Positions 1 to 11,640 of a stretch of DNA of 64,000 nt are shown here, one piece after another. Source of the DNA: Opisthorchis felineus (Eukaryota > Platyhelminthes > Trematoda > Opisthorchiida > Opisthorchiidae); assembly GCA_004794785.1 (NCBI GenBank), contig SJOL01001151.1, forward strand, positions 27,573-91,572, in the 5' to 3' direction. Made by a program: the position numbers and the translations under genes. The notes under the pieces were generated by a model. The model searched no databases. It saw only the letters and a program-made list of their open reading frames with translations, and was not told where the DNA came from. How positions within the stretch are numbered: the first letter of the stretch is position 1; each line of letters starts with the position of its first letter.

Positions 1-9
1 GGACAGCGC

Positions 10-1137
10 CACATTGCCAAGCATCTGAACTCGGATCTGAATGCATCATAATGGATTATCGCAAATGGGATGACTAGAATCAAGGACAGTGGTAACATGA
101 TGGAATATTGCGCCGTCCTGTGGAGAAAATCGTAAGCAACACTTCAAACTGTTGCTACAGACACCAGTGCATTTTCTCTAGTCGGCACATGTTTCTCTCA
201 CTCTTTCAACCTTTTGTTGAGTCTTTCGTAGCTTAGATTCTAGCTTCTGCTGCGAAGAAGTTCTTTTCTCGTCACTTCCACTATTCCTGGTGAACAAAGC
301 GGTAGCAGTTAAACTATTGTATATGAGCTATACTTCTGAGACAGTGGTTGTCAAAGGTCTAAAGACGTCTCGGTTTCGCTGCTCGAAGAGGCCACGTCTC
401 ACAGCCGTACAGCAAAACAGACCGTCCTGTAGCCTGATACACACGCCCCTTGAGATTCGGGGATATGCAGCTTTGGCACCGTAGGTGTCTCAAGTTAGCA
501 AACGCGACCCGAGCCTTAGAGATTCGTGCATTGACCTCATCTATCACACCACAATCGGAACTTCCAGGATAAATAAAACGCTTCGCAAATTCGAGTACCT
601 CTCCTTGAATTGTAAGTTGCTTGTTCAGTAACCGCATGTCCAAAAGCCTGATCCTGCACTTTATGGGTGCAAAACGCATGACTTTGATCAGCTCATCCAA
701 AAAACCTACGTCTCTTTCTGTTCTTCGAGGACGAGAACGATATCATCTGCGTATTCCAGGTTGATGAAGTTTTCTTTAGCAGGTATTTCAACACCATGGT
801 TTTGAAGACCCTTAATCGTTCGCCCCATTTCCTCCTCGATCGCGGACTCAACTTGGAATGAAGAGGGTGGGCATCCATGACGGTGGGCATCCATCCACTT
901 GGTGTACAAAAGCCTTTGAAGACCTCCGTATACTTTCACACGCGCTTATGCCCTAAGCAGTTTATTGCCAATCCACTCTGCACCCAGCATATTCAGCTGA
1001 TGTAGTGGGTTGTCTAGGTTCTCGTGAATCGTATCTTTTTTATAAGCGCCTAGTGTTGTTCTCCTTGTCTCCACCGTTAGGCTCACAAGCGCTGCTCCGA
1101 TCTTGTGCCAGATGACTGTCCACCGGATGTCAATCAA
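10..1137 (-). pseudogene. Decayed non-LTR retrotransposon (LINE), reverse transcriptase C-terminal half
   Basis: Reading the minus strand from about 940 down to 360 gives pieces of a LINE reverse transcriptase in several frames. They include a damaged 'RQGCP'-like stretch near 860, the catalytic core [13 protein letters not shown] near 750, and the region after the palm ending in [20 protein letters not shown] near 370-420, which is typical of fluke RTE-like elements. Frames shift at about 706 and 690, so no product is possible. Below 360 the sequence continues as faint LINE-like reading frames with many stops, and 946-1137 may be an older part of the same insertion. The same protein family is found at 52.4-55.3 kb. 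This is a dead fragment, 5' truncated; its exact ends are not defined. Confidence 0.75.
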
Positions 1138-2205
1138 ATGAAACGCGTGTTCGGCGTGGATTTGACAAGTCTTACGTTGGCTGAACGAAAGTGAGTGCCA
1201 TTACTAATCTGTATTTCGAGCCTGAAATTTTTTATTTCTTCTGGACGACATTTGTGGTTCCCACCGCTACAAATTTCTTTCCAAAAGAAATCCATATACT
1301 AAGTAGCAGTTTGCTGTTTTATCGCTATTCTTACTTCAAGCGTGAACGCCAAACTTATCAAGTGTGATCTGCGGACAGTTCTCTGTTGCATTGTTGGGCC
1401 ACCAGAAAGGTATCCTGGCTAACTCAGTTGTTTTCCTATCCTAGTACGGGTTGATCACGCTGCCGAACAGCCTATTGAATATTATTCAACTAATAATTAT
1501 AAGGTCGCGGTTTCGAATCCTCCTAGAGTTTCGTAGGGGGTGTACCTTTGAGAGTCAAACAACTGTGTCGTGTTTTTCAGGCTTTCAGTTGACTTCACGT
1601 GCAGGATGGAATCTAAACCCTGGAAAGTAATCGCGTTTTCATTTGTTTCTCAGCAACTCTGTATCAATCAACTGTAACATTTTTTAATAAAATAAAGCAA
1701 ATAGAACTGAATCTCTGTCATAGCGGTGTAGTGATGTATACATATTGATCCTCATACTGCTTGTTGAACACAGCACAATATTCCGCTTTTTTGTGTTGGT
1801 AAAGATCAACACATACTGCACGTGATCCTGGTAACATAAACAAATACCACTGATTCTTACTTCATAAAACTGGTAGGTTAATTCTCAGTGTAAAATCTGT
1901 TGGACGTTCCAAAGTCTCGGTCGTTGATTGTCGGAACTGCTTTGGTGTCTTGCAAAGCGGTTGTTTCACACTACACCCACGAGATCTGTGCACGTGCTGG
2001 AAGCGAAAAGTTGCAACTGCATGCTTCATACCTAGCTGGGAACCGTTTTACCGTGTATCTTTTCATGTTATACATTTTGGAGCCGTAGGATATCGAATAT
2101 TCAGAATCCACTGAGGAACATGTACCCCGTGATCCCCATGATCACATTGTCGACATGCTTCTAAGCTATTTTCCGATTCCGTATTGAAAGCATACTTTTA
2201 AAGAT
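1138..2205. other. No gene recognised
   Basis: No convincing coding region. A tRNA T-arm-like stretch (GGTTTCGAATCC) lies near 1510 and could be part of an old tRNA-derived SINE, but no box A can be placed with confidence. Confidence 0.4.
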
Positions 2206-2208
2206 ACA

Positions 2209-2262
2209 TGGTGCCGGGGTTTGAACCCCGGACACTGCTCCAGCAGCGCACGCTGGACGCTT
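2209..2262 (-). repeat. tRNA-like 3' half (probable tRNA-derived SINE fragment)
   Basis: On the minus strand a perfect T arm is visible: stem CCGGG, loop around GTTCAAA, stem CCCGG, followed directly by CACCA. The T-loop contains a good RNA polymerase III box B. The 5' half of a tRNA cannot be folded, so this is more likely a tRNA-derived repeat than a functional tRNA. A similar T arm lies on the opposite strand at 2335-2385. Confidence 0.35.
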
Positions 2263-2334
2263 CTTAATTATCACATCTGAACAGGCAAACGTATTCACGC
2301 TTTATCAATGTGATTGGCGGAAATACTCACACCT

Positions 2335-2385
2335 CGGATGTCAGATGTCCCGAGTTCAAACCCCGGTACGGCCAAGGGTATGAAC
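2335..2385 (+). repeat. tRNA-like T arm (probable tRNA-derived SINE fragment)
   Basis: The plus strand carries a box B / T-arm motif (GAGTTCAAACCCCGGTAC) about 110 bp from the opposite-strand copy at 2209-2262. The stretch before it, with CCTCGGATGTCAGATGTCCC, resembles an anticodon-arm to variable-loop region, but the D arm is not convincing. Probably a SINE head from a family different from the three SINEs at 45-54 kb. Confidence 0.35.
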
Positions 2386-5300
2386 TACTGGTGGGCTCCA
2401 ATGCTTTGGTGTAGAATAAATGCACCAGGACAGGATAAGGACGGTTCAAATAAGAGTGATGTGGACGTGAATTTTACAAATCTCGCAACCACCTAAAAAG
2501 GTTCACATCAAATGATTACCCGAAACCCTACTAACATCTTTCCCGCCGTTACCAGATACTGTCTTCACACGTCTTATCTATAAATTACCGGACACTAATA
2601 CACCATAATCTACCACTGTGACCATGCGCTCTTCTGGTGTGGCTTTTCCATAAACTTTCTGAGGGCCTCACAAGCGGTGGTCCACTGGTTTAGCGGTTGA
2701 GAAGCCCACAGATCCTCAACCGAAACAAATCTACTGGAGTCATCTTGGAATAAATTTCAACCACTGCAGTATTGGATAACAGCTCCTATTTGGAATGCCA
2801 TCGCCAAATTTTTGCTTTACATCTGGAATTTCTTCTACGACAAGATGTATCGGGTTTCACTCAAGCTTTTGCTGTTCTGAAACACAGTCTATTATCACAC
2901 GTCAAGTGCAAATTAGTGTGCATGCCGACCAAAATGGCCCGCTGGACGCGGAAGGCTAGGGGCCTTGAAGAAGTGCATAATGCACGGCAACTTTGAGCAC
3001 CAGTGCTCGTGGCCCTGGATGCTTTGTGGTGATCCGTGAAGCACTGACTCGAGAGTAACAAGCCGGCTTGCGGCCTAGTAGAGATTCCGTTGAACATATC
3101 TTCATCCTCTCTCAGGTGTTCGAACAACGAATCACTTATAAGCGACCCACAATCTTGGTGTTTTTTTAGAATTCCAGTTCTTGATCGGTCTGTTCTCCCT
3201 AGCACACGCGCTCAGCAAGGAATGCCCCGGCATTTTGTGAATATACTGGGTTATTTGTATTCGCATACTTCAGGGCGTATGAATATACGGAGCGCACCCA
3301 CAGTGGGTAAGGTTGCGCCCTTGGACCTGCAGTCATGAAACACGCCCGCGGTGAACAACTGGAATCCACTGCGGTCTACTGACTGTATATGAGAATGTTT
3401 TTGGTGGTAAAACAATCGTCTCACTGTTCCTCTATCAGAAGAAATTAACTGGAAAACAGCCGAATCTTCCTCTGTCTGAGAACATTTCATACGCCAGTCC
3501 ATTGACTTTGTCGATCTGCTTACAATTCTTACCAGCGGATACAGCAAATTGGAGAAAAACAGAACCGAAATGGGACGGGCGTTAGTCACTTTATGGGTAT
3601 CATGCGTTGGGAAATTTTTTTAGTGTTGGGTGTGTATAAGTGACCTTCAACGCAATAGGATTTATACTGAATATACAAAGTTCTGCAGACTGCGACTTTA
3701 GTAGGGCAGTCGTTCTGGGAAATGCACTGTGTGACAGGAACGTTCTATCAGCGACAGTTTTTAACTTAGCACATCCCAGCCCAATTCACCACCATGATAG
3801 TTTTCGAAACCGACGCTATTGATTGAATTTCTGAACGACAGTTGTTTAGAACTCTCGTGGTCACGCACGCTCATAGAGTATGCCAGTGAGCTAAAAGCGG
3901 TGGCATGTGACGATTAAAACGAGCATAAATTACACGTGTATGGCCTCCACACTATGAAAAATCCATTGACTGAACAGCAGTTATTCCATTGAACTGCCAC
4001 AAGCAGACGCTGGCGAACTAACCGGATTTCACCGATTACCCTAGTTCACCTCACAACAAAGGCATGTCGTGAAAAGTTTGTAGGGGCCTGTGTTGGAAGG
4101 TTTTTCATCTGTGGATAGGGAGGCTACCTAAGACCGGCATATTTAACTACAGAGTACATTGGCTGGGTTCTTCTTTATCCACACAACTAGTAACAAGTGC
4201 TTTTCAACACGATTTCTCATAAGAAAACTGGTCAGCATTGCACATCACTCTGTGGAGTTTATCCAGAATTTGAGTAAACCTTTTTGGGATACCTCGTTAG
4301 GTAACCATAACCCGAATGGGAGGCCTAAATCTACCGAACCTGGTGAGGTAGCGTGATTGGTTATAGGATTTGTGGGACAGTGGTCTAAGGGTAACCATCT
4401 AGCGCAGGAACCCTATGATGTTCACAACAGTCTTGCTGTAACTACTCTTGAATCTCCTTAGCCAATCGGAGTGTATATTTCCTCGAATTGCTAGAAACAT
4501 CTCAGTGTACTTATCTTTTGGTCCCTTCCTCGTTGCTTTATAACCAAACGGCGTTGATGTGCCTCCCGTACTTCAGTCTCCAGCTTTCCTCAGGTAGCAT
4601 TTGTCATTCTAGAGGGAGAACTGGCATCAGCCAACGGACTTCCTGCAATCCTTGAATCAAACATTAGACTATGCAACTGATAATTGGTTTTTTGGACCTG
4701 GGTCTATTCTTCTGTATCAAAGCCACGGGTTCATTTTTAGGAAACAATTTAGGACACTATCTCACTTGCTAGTCACCCTATCGCATTGCCTAAACTTGGT
4801 TGGCCTGCCGTACTCATGAAATCCAATACACTAAACTTTCCGAACACACCTAACATCTTACAGCTTTTTTGTCTCAGAACTTCTTTGTGGGCACATCGAC
4901 AGGATTGCAAGCTTATGCATCTTAGGTCCGTACAGTGTACAGCGCATCTTGTTACAGCTGTTTCTGTTTTTTTTTTCCTGTGGTTTCTATCCTGTTTTGG
5001 AGGAAGTAAACAAGCGAATCTCTGTTAACCGTATGCATACATAGGCAGTGTCTCATGCGTTCGCATGCATGCCGAAGATTACTTCGGCTCCACCTAACCT
5101 GCGATGCAGACGAATCAATCACACCTTAACAGCATACCTACAAAAGGAATCCCTGTTCCCGTCTCGACTAAGGGTAGTAGATTTATAGCTTATTCTTTGT
5201 TTTACCCGGGGAAAGAATTTATTGTGCACACAAGTTAACTTTTTGTCAGTCTGCGGGCGTCTTTTCTCTATGCGCACTGTGTCAGGTTTCTCTTTTTGAC

Positions 5301-6374
5301 GTGTGAACATCATCTTTAGCGTGTTTTCACATTTTCAGACCCTTGGGTCTGAATCACGTGAGTCTCATCCGGGTACCTAAGTCCTCGAAGACTCTGTATA
5401 TGGTCGAGAACACATGGTTCCCACCAGCCAAACCATCGTTAGGCTGTTGTTCGGTTAACGTCTCCACTGTTCAATCAAATACTGTCTTTTTCTGCGGTCA
5501 GTACAAGTTTTTTTCAAAATATGCGTGGATTACGTTTACGTAACTCCAAATTTCACACTAGATTTGTCAGTAAGCTCGAAGAAACGATGATGTGGTACTC
5601 TATTCACTGGTTGTCCATGTTGCGGCTAATTTTAGTTTCCTCAAGGGTCAACAGCCTACCCATAGCTATTGTTATTCTATTCTTTAGCACTACCGAGCGC
5701 CGAGTCATCGGGCGTTACTTTGCTTGGTACGGGGAACCTGAATTTAACTGGTTTTGTGTCAACATGAGTTGGAAGGTTATGAAAGTTTGGGTTGAAACAC
5801 GCATATCCTACCATCCAGATAGTTGTCATTGGTTATCAAAATACCGTCAGGTTATCCATTATCCCAATGACCGTAGGCTAATGGGTGGTCCGTGGGAACA
5901 TTTACACGCTGCCACAATGGGGGAGCTGCGGTATTACGATGAGAGTTAATGAGATTGACGGATGGTACCACACGGTCCGCTGTCGTCAGTACAGGTGTGG
6001 GCCACACTACTGTACAGCCACCTGTCCTAGAGTTTGACCTATCCTCAAGTTAGCAAACAAAGTGCACAATCCCATTTAGCTTCCCTTGCTGCCACTGAAG
6101 TTCTGTGTTCGCCCAATCAACGTGTAAAGGTATTCACTGTATGTAGATTGATGACTGTGGTACGTTACAACATTCTAGCTTTCTCGTAACGTAATTATTG
6201 AACTTTCTTTGGAATTTAGGTTCAAGTTTCTGACTCCATATGTACTCAGCAGTTCACCTCATTCGACCTCATTTGCGTGATGGTCAACTCCTTGTCTATC
6301 GGCCATAATTATAAGCATTGACTAAAAATAAATGGGTTCAGGCAACTGGTGACTAAACCTTGTTTCGTTCGGTG
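2386..6374. other. Intergenic or upstream intronic DNA, no gene recognised
   Basis: Several open stretches of 60-142 codons occur (for example 5521-5949 on the plus strand, and 2861-3205 and 3251-3589 on the minus strand), but none resembles a known family or forms exon-like blocks with splice sites that I could join. No repeat copy was recognised here. Confidence 0.4.
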
Positions 6375-6590
6375 GTCACGTTGCTTGTCCGTATGTGCCT
6401 TGCATTAATTCGCTTGTGCAAGAGCTCAGAACACGTATAGAGCTTAGTTGGTCTGTTCGCCGAGTTTGGCAGTTCAGTTTTAAACGCTTCTTCACAATCC
6501 AGGTGAGATTGCCAGTGAATTGACGATGTCACCTCGATTGGTGATGAAACGTTTGCAATCCGACTGCAAAGCTCGGCGAGCAGACCAATA
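6375..6590 (-). pseudogene. Possible Ty3/Gypsy reverse transcriptase remnant
   Basis: A minus-strand reading frame contains SIHWQSHLDCEEAFKTEL, which resembles the conserved segment after the reverse transcriptase palm of Ty3/Gypsy retroelements (aromatic-Trp ... acidic-Cys-x-x-Ala-Phe ... Leu). No catalytic YxDD box or neighbouring integrase was found. Two 16-bp inverted arms (6449-6464 and 6572-6587, one mismatch) lie inside it. The assignment rests on one short motif and may be chance. Confidence 0.25.
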
Positions 6591-6599
6591 ACTAAGCAG

Positions 6600-9500
6600 C
6601 GCACCTGAGCTACTTAAATTCTCAACCTCACTTTCTCTGTTGAGGTAAAACGGACGACAAACTTGTAGGATATCAACACATTAAACGCAACTGGCCTACA
6701 TAACCTCGGTTGTTATGCCGAAGTTTTATTATACTGCTCACTCCTTTCAAGTGCACTGAATAATTTCCAGTTAACAAGCGGTCACAAAATTTCTACATTT
6801 TTATATCCACGACACTGCACAATTACACATCAATGGGGACGTGTTTCTTAGCGATCTCGGTCAACAGGATATGGGTAGGAATGGAGCGGGCCCCGCAGTT
6901 CATGCAAGATAGTTATGAGCAGGTTTCTGTCTTGTCTAATTTCATGGTGAACTTGGTGGACAGATGGGAGAGGCACTCTAAAAGACTCTGTCTTCGAACA
7001 AGGTGATTGATGTATCACACTTAAGGTCTTCGATGCCAATGAGCACTTCAGCTAGAAGGAATAAGGAACAACACGATTTCACTGTTGACAGGCTAATTCC
7101 GAATTTGGATAAACAACAGGTTCGAGGGGTAGTCCCTTTGTGATGGGAGAGGTAGCTTCACTGGTTGGTATGACATTCTGGTGTTGACGGAATTATCGGG
7201 CTGAGTTCCTCACAGTAGCACTAGAGCCTGCAGTGATGGAGAACAATGTGGGAGTTATAAGAACTTGTGATACTTGTAATGGGGGGGGGTCGTAGACGTA
7301 ACTACATTGTTGCACCAAAAGCCTGCATTAACAGTCTGTTTACCTTCCTAAAAGATCGGAAGTCGATACACGCGTCCTACTTGACTATATCCTGGCTCCC
7401 ATATAAAACTTTCACAGCCTTTGTGGGGCCATCACACAGTCTCGGTATAGAGCCCGCGGACAACTTTCGAGTTAACTATGAGACGCCACTTTCTTATTTT
7501 GAATTGAAGTTTTTGGTTTTATGTATACTTGGAGTTGCGCTGAAGTCCCCATCAAGGAGCATATGTGTAATACGGCACATTCACACTGACATGCCTTGCT
7601 TATCTGACACCAAGAACCTTTTAGTTATGTTGCCTGACAGTTACTCTATCCCATCCCCTCCCCGCCCACTTGACATCTTTGCTTGCGTTACCATGTTTCC
7701 GAGCGTCGAAACTAAAAGTTAATCATTCGATGGTGCGTAATTCTTCATGCGGATGCAGCGGTAACGAAATCACACACGGAGGACGGGAACGGTTGTCTAA
7801 TGTGTGATGCGTAACCACAGCCCACGCACGTAGCAATCAACGATGGTTGTGTGAACATCCTATCTGTAATATCACTTCTTCACTAGCCGACAGTGACTCA
7901 GCTGTTTTCTGGATGAGTTTAAATTGGTTTGATGCACCACAGTGTGCAAAACGAACGAATAGCAATCTCTTAAGGATGTCTTACTCACTCATTGGCTGAT
8001 TTACTCAGACGTTGCTTAGATTAGTTGACCTAAGATTTGCTACAGCGGAAACACTTATCGATTTCAGTTTTGCAACGACACTATGAAGACGACGAGTTAA
8101 AAGAGTACTTAACGAAACAAGACGTGCAAGGGAGCATATTCTGTCCAAGGAACTTAACCATTGAGCTGAGATGCTCAGCTTTCGAATGTAACTGTGCGAA
8201 CGTAGTCGCGTTGCCTATGCATATGGAAAGCTCCAGATAGCCGAGGTTTGTGGCCTGAGCTCCTGTTACGCGGTTTGGATCCATCCCTCACATTTCCATT
8301 TTTCTTGTTTGAGCTCGGTTAACCTGGTAATATTTCAGTTCCAGTGTTTCCTTCGAGTAGCTTAGCAACTGTGCCAGACGTAATTCGTGGACCAGAAACG
8401 ATCCCGTATTCATCTCGCGAAAATGCATTAAACTAACTCGGACATTTATACGTTGCAAAAAGCAGCGACCAACTTCGCGCTGTCCCCACGTAGGACTGAG
8501 TGGACTACTTAATTGAAGGAAGTAACTGCGAAACCCTTTAAATTGCTCGAGCAATGCTGTGAGATGCTTCCCTCACCCATAGTTTATGTGCTTCAGTGAG
8601 GAGTTTTACTGCCTACAGTTTGTCAGGCGTTTATTTTCTGTAAAGGGCTATTTCCTTGGGTTGCATACATTTCCGCGCGAAGTGCTAATGGTAGACGATC
8701 CAAAAGCACTTTATTGCATTCGAGCCCTATTACGGTCTGTGTTCGAAATTCTGTACACACTGCTCCCTGCAAACCTCTCTTTCCATTTTCAAAGCTTTGG
8801 CTTTAGTAAATTAGACTAACCCAGTGTTCTGCACTGATATCACGATCACTCTTCAGAACGGGGCTTGTTCTTTTTACAAGCTCACTGGAACGTAAGGTTT
8901 TCTGCACCAAGTTTTCCGTATCATTTCACTCTGCTAGCACATTTTCCAAAGGCTGTTTGGCAGCTGAACATCAGTATTTTCTACTGACGTATCGTTGTGC
9001 ATGTTGTTGATGATGACCATACTGATGGTGGTCAACTCACGGGATGTCTACGCCCGTTCGCCGTCTTAGTCATTAATCTGGGAATCAGTTCCTGCGGACT
9101 TGAGGCGAGTGGGCCTGATTTGACGTAATACTCCTTGTTCGATTTTGAGAAGCACATTTTGCGTGGGTTCAAAACGTAGTTTGTCTGATTGGTTTGATCC
9201 CAATGTCCATTGTTTTTCCTACATTCCAAGCTTACCGCGTATTGCCTGATAGGATGGGTGTAGAAATGTGACCTGGCTCCACAACAGTTTTTTTATTTAT
9301 GATTATCTGAATCTAAACATGAGGGATCCACAAGCTAGTCAGGTTATTTTGCCGTGGACAGTTTCCGGTCTTGAACTACTATACAATTATCTTGCTGGGC
9401 GAGTATTGTGGTGACCAGCTAAGGAACTCAACTCCTTGCTTCGAGTGCACAATCTTCTATTGTATTCTGCTCTGGAATGGATTTCAATCGAACACCTACG

Positions 9501-11430
9501 GTCTTGGACAGTCCAGCCAACCTAATGAACAATGAAAACGACGTTGAACCAGCGATGTAACTGAAGATAATAGAGTTGTCACCTGCTTCGCCGAACTGCC
9601 GAATTTCGCTTATCGGAATTGGGGAACAGGAGGTCTGGTGCAGTAGGAGTTAGCACCTGCAATAGCCTGACAGCCATTGGTTGGTAGTTATTTTCAAATA
9701 GGTTGCTCCGTCCGAAGAAGCGTGCCCGCTTAATGAGATTATTGTCGCCTAAACCACATGAATGTTTGTCACGACCGCTAAACAAGCCATTTTCTCTACC
9801 TAGCAATTCCACTGATGATTCAATCATGTTAACAGCACCACTAGATTTACATTGCTTGTTTTTTTTTCGTACTCTCTACTGGAATCGACTAGACAGCTTG
9901 ATCTCCCGTCTAATTCGGGTTATCAACACATCATACGTTAGTCCGAATAGCCGTTTGATTTCCATCTTAATCTCCACTTTGCCTTTATGCTCGAACGGTC
10001 CACTGAAAGCAGCTGGGACACAGAAAGGCATGTGAGTGTGGTTCTCACCTTAGCTGGCGAATCTCACCTTTCTCTTCTGCTGCCAGTTGTGCTGCTGCAG
10101 TCCTAGCTTTCGACTTTCTCATTTTGCCAGTGGTCACTGCATTTGGCATGAGGCCTTACATTTGGTTCATATGCATCATTTTATCTTGAACACGATCACT
10201 AGATCAACGTTTGACGTAAATTACAGACACTCCCGCACTCCCGGTATGAAACGGCCAATTTGGGGAAAATTTCTTCTTAGACCTCCTGTGGTGCTTGTCT
10301 GCACGTTGAATCTACCCATGATCACTTTCGATCAACACACACTCATTATGCCTTAGTTCTACCGCGTCGTTTCTCTCTGTGCAGCTGTAAAGCTAATCGC
10401 TGTCTGATTTTCTTGTCCGTTCGCCATAGCCTCTTTCATATTTGAGTATGCAGGCACGCAGGTGTGAGCTCTGGAGATTGTCTTTCCATCCCGCGCTTAT
10501 CTTCGGTTACTCTGCATTCACCCGTCAATCCTCCTTGGCATTAAGGTTTTTCCTCTCCTTACACTCCCTGCTCACCTGACAAGTGCTCTAATTATGTGAT
10601 TTCATATGCAGTTACTTGAGTTATTCTTAAACCAAACCTCTAGTATCATTTTGATCTCTCTTAGTGCGGATCATGGTGGTATTGTCGTTATTGCTCGAAT
10701 GGAATCACTGTTCATTATTTTGTGTACTATTTCTATCCGGGTACTCCACAATGCAGATAATAACCCATTTACGTTTAGCTACGCTTCACGAAAACTAGTG
10801 TTTGCTGGCCTATGTCGCGATACACCTATTTCGTCGTATTTCAATCGATTCTGCTCCTATTAGCTACACTTGTCAGTTTTCTGCATTTCTGCTCAGTCAT
10901 GCGCGTATGTTTTTATATGTGAATACTGAGTATGTTGGTTACACACTACGGACGCATCTCCAGTGCATTGTCATACATGTGTTGGGGTATGGTGTACCAT
11001 AATCTTTGAATGTTCTGAGGTCACTGATTTTTTTAGTTGGCACGATTGATTGTTTTCGTGTTGACAACTCACCATGAAGACCATCGGATGTGTAATGGTA
11101 ATAAGGAAATAGCGCATTTGTGTAGAATAGTGTGAACTTTCCGGACTCTTCTGGTTAGGAATTGACATATGAATTCACGAACCTGTTTTGTTGACTGTCA
11201 TTCTTGGCAATCTGCCAGGGTTTCTTATTTGGAAGGGAAGCGGAAGTAAATAGACTATCAGGAAAGACTCAACATTGTAATTCCGCCACTGTGTGACAAA
11301 ACCTCATAGTGAAAACTGTGCATTCGGGTGAGTTTAGATGAACTGATCCATCATGTGTTCTCTTTGAAGGAATGAAATTCCCGTAATGCAGCCAACCGCA
11401 GTGTCGTCAGTGTGTTAGATCAGAGACCCG
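6600..11430. other. Intergenic or upstream intronic DNA, no gene recognised
   Basis: Open stretches at 7267-7722 (plus), 9579-9827 (minus) and 9703-10035 (plus) show no recognisable domain, and the overlapping opposite-strand frames suggest chance openness. If the RhoGAP gene begins upstream, part of this could be its intron DNA, but no C1 or SH2 exon was identified. Confidence 0.4.
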
Positions 11431-11444
11431 CTTAAGTTCTAAGG

Positions 11445-11640
11445 GTCTTGTGTAAGGAATGAATAGAACCGGCGACAAAACAGCTCCTTGAAGCACGTCT
11501 CCATCGTTGGTGAGACTGACATCTTTTCAGCAGCCAGTGTACCGCTTTCGGTCGGTGTAGCATCTGCTTGATGGGAAGAGAGGATGGCTGTTTCGTACGC
11601 GCTGAGCTGGGCAACTGCTGACTTGATATAGTAGTACGCG
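11445..11640 (-). pseudogene. Reverse transcriptase fragment of a non-LTR element
   Basis: The minus strand translates to DVLQGAVLSPVLFIPYTRPL around 11450-11510, a good match to the 'GVPQGAVLSPVLFNIY' core of LINE reverse transcriptases (the LSP motif before the YADD palm). The preceding frame (CYTDRKRYTGC, one stop, then KDVSLTN) fits the strand before this motif. The YADD box is not present and the frame ends at a stop near 11420. The style of the motif differs from the RTE-like copies elsewhere in the window (RQGCPLSP), so it belongs to a different LINE lineage. A non-functional fragment. Confidence 0.5.

Noticed and set aside
1500..1525. tRNA-like box B near 1510 as a tRNA gene
   Set aside because: No D arm, acceptor stem or box A could be placed.
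5521..5949. 142-codon open stretch on the plus strand
   Set aside because: No recognisable domain, unusual Trp/His-rich composition and no splice partners; likely chance.
7267..7722. 151-codon open stretch on the plus strand
   Set aside because: No family resemblance; composition looks like random translation.
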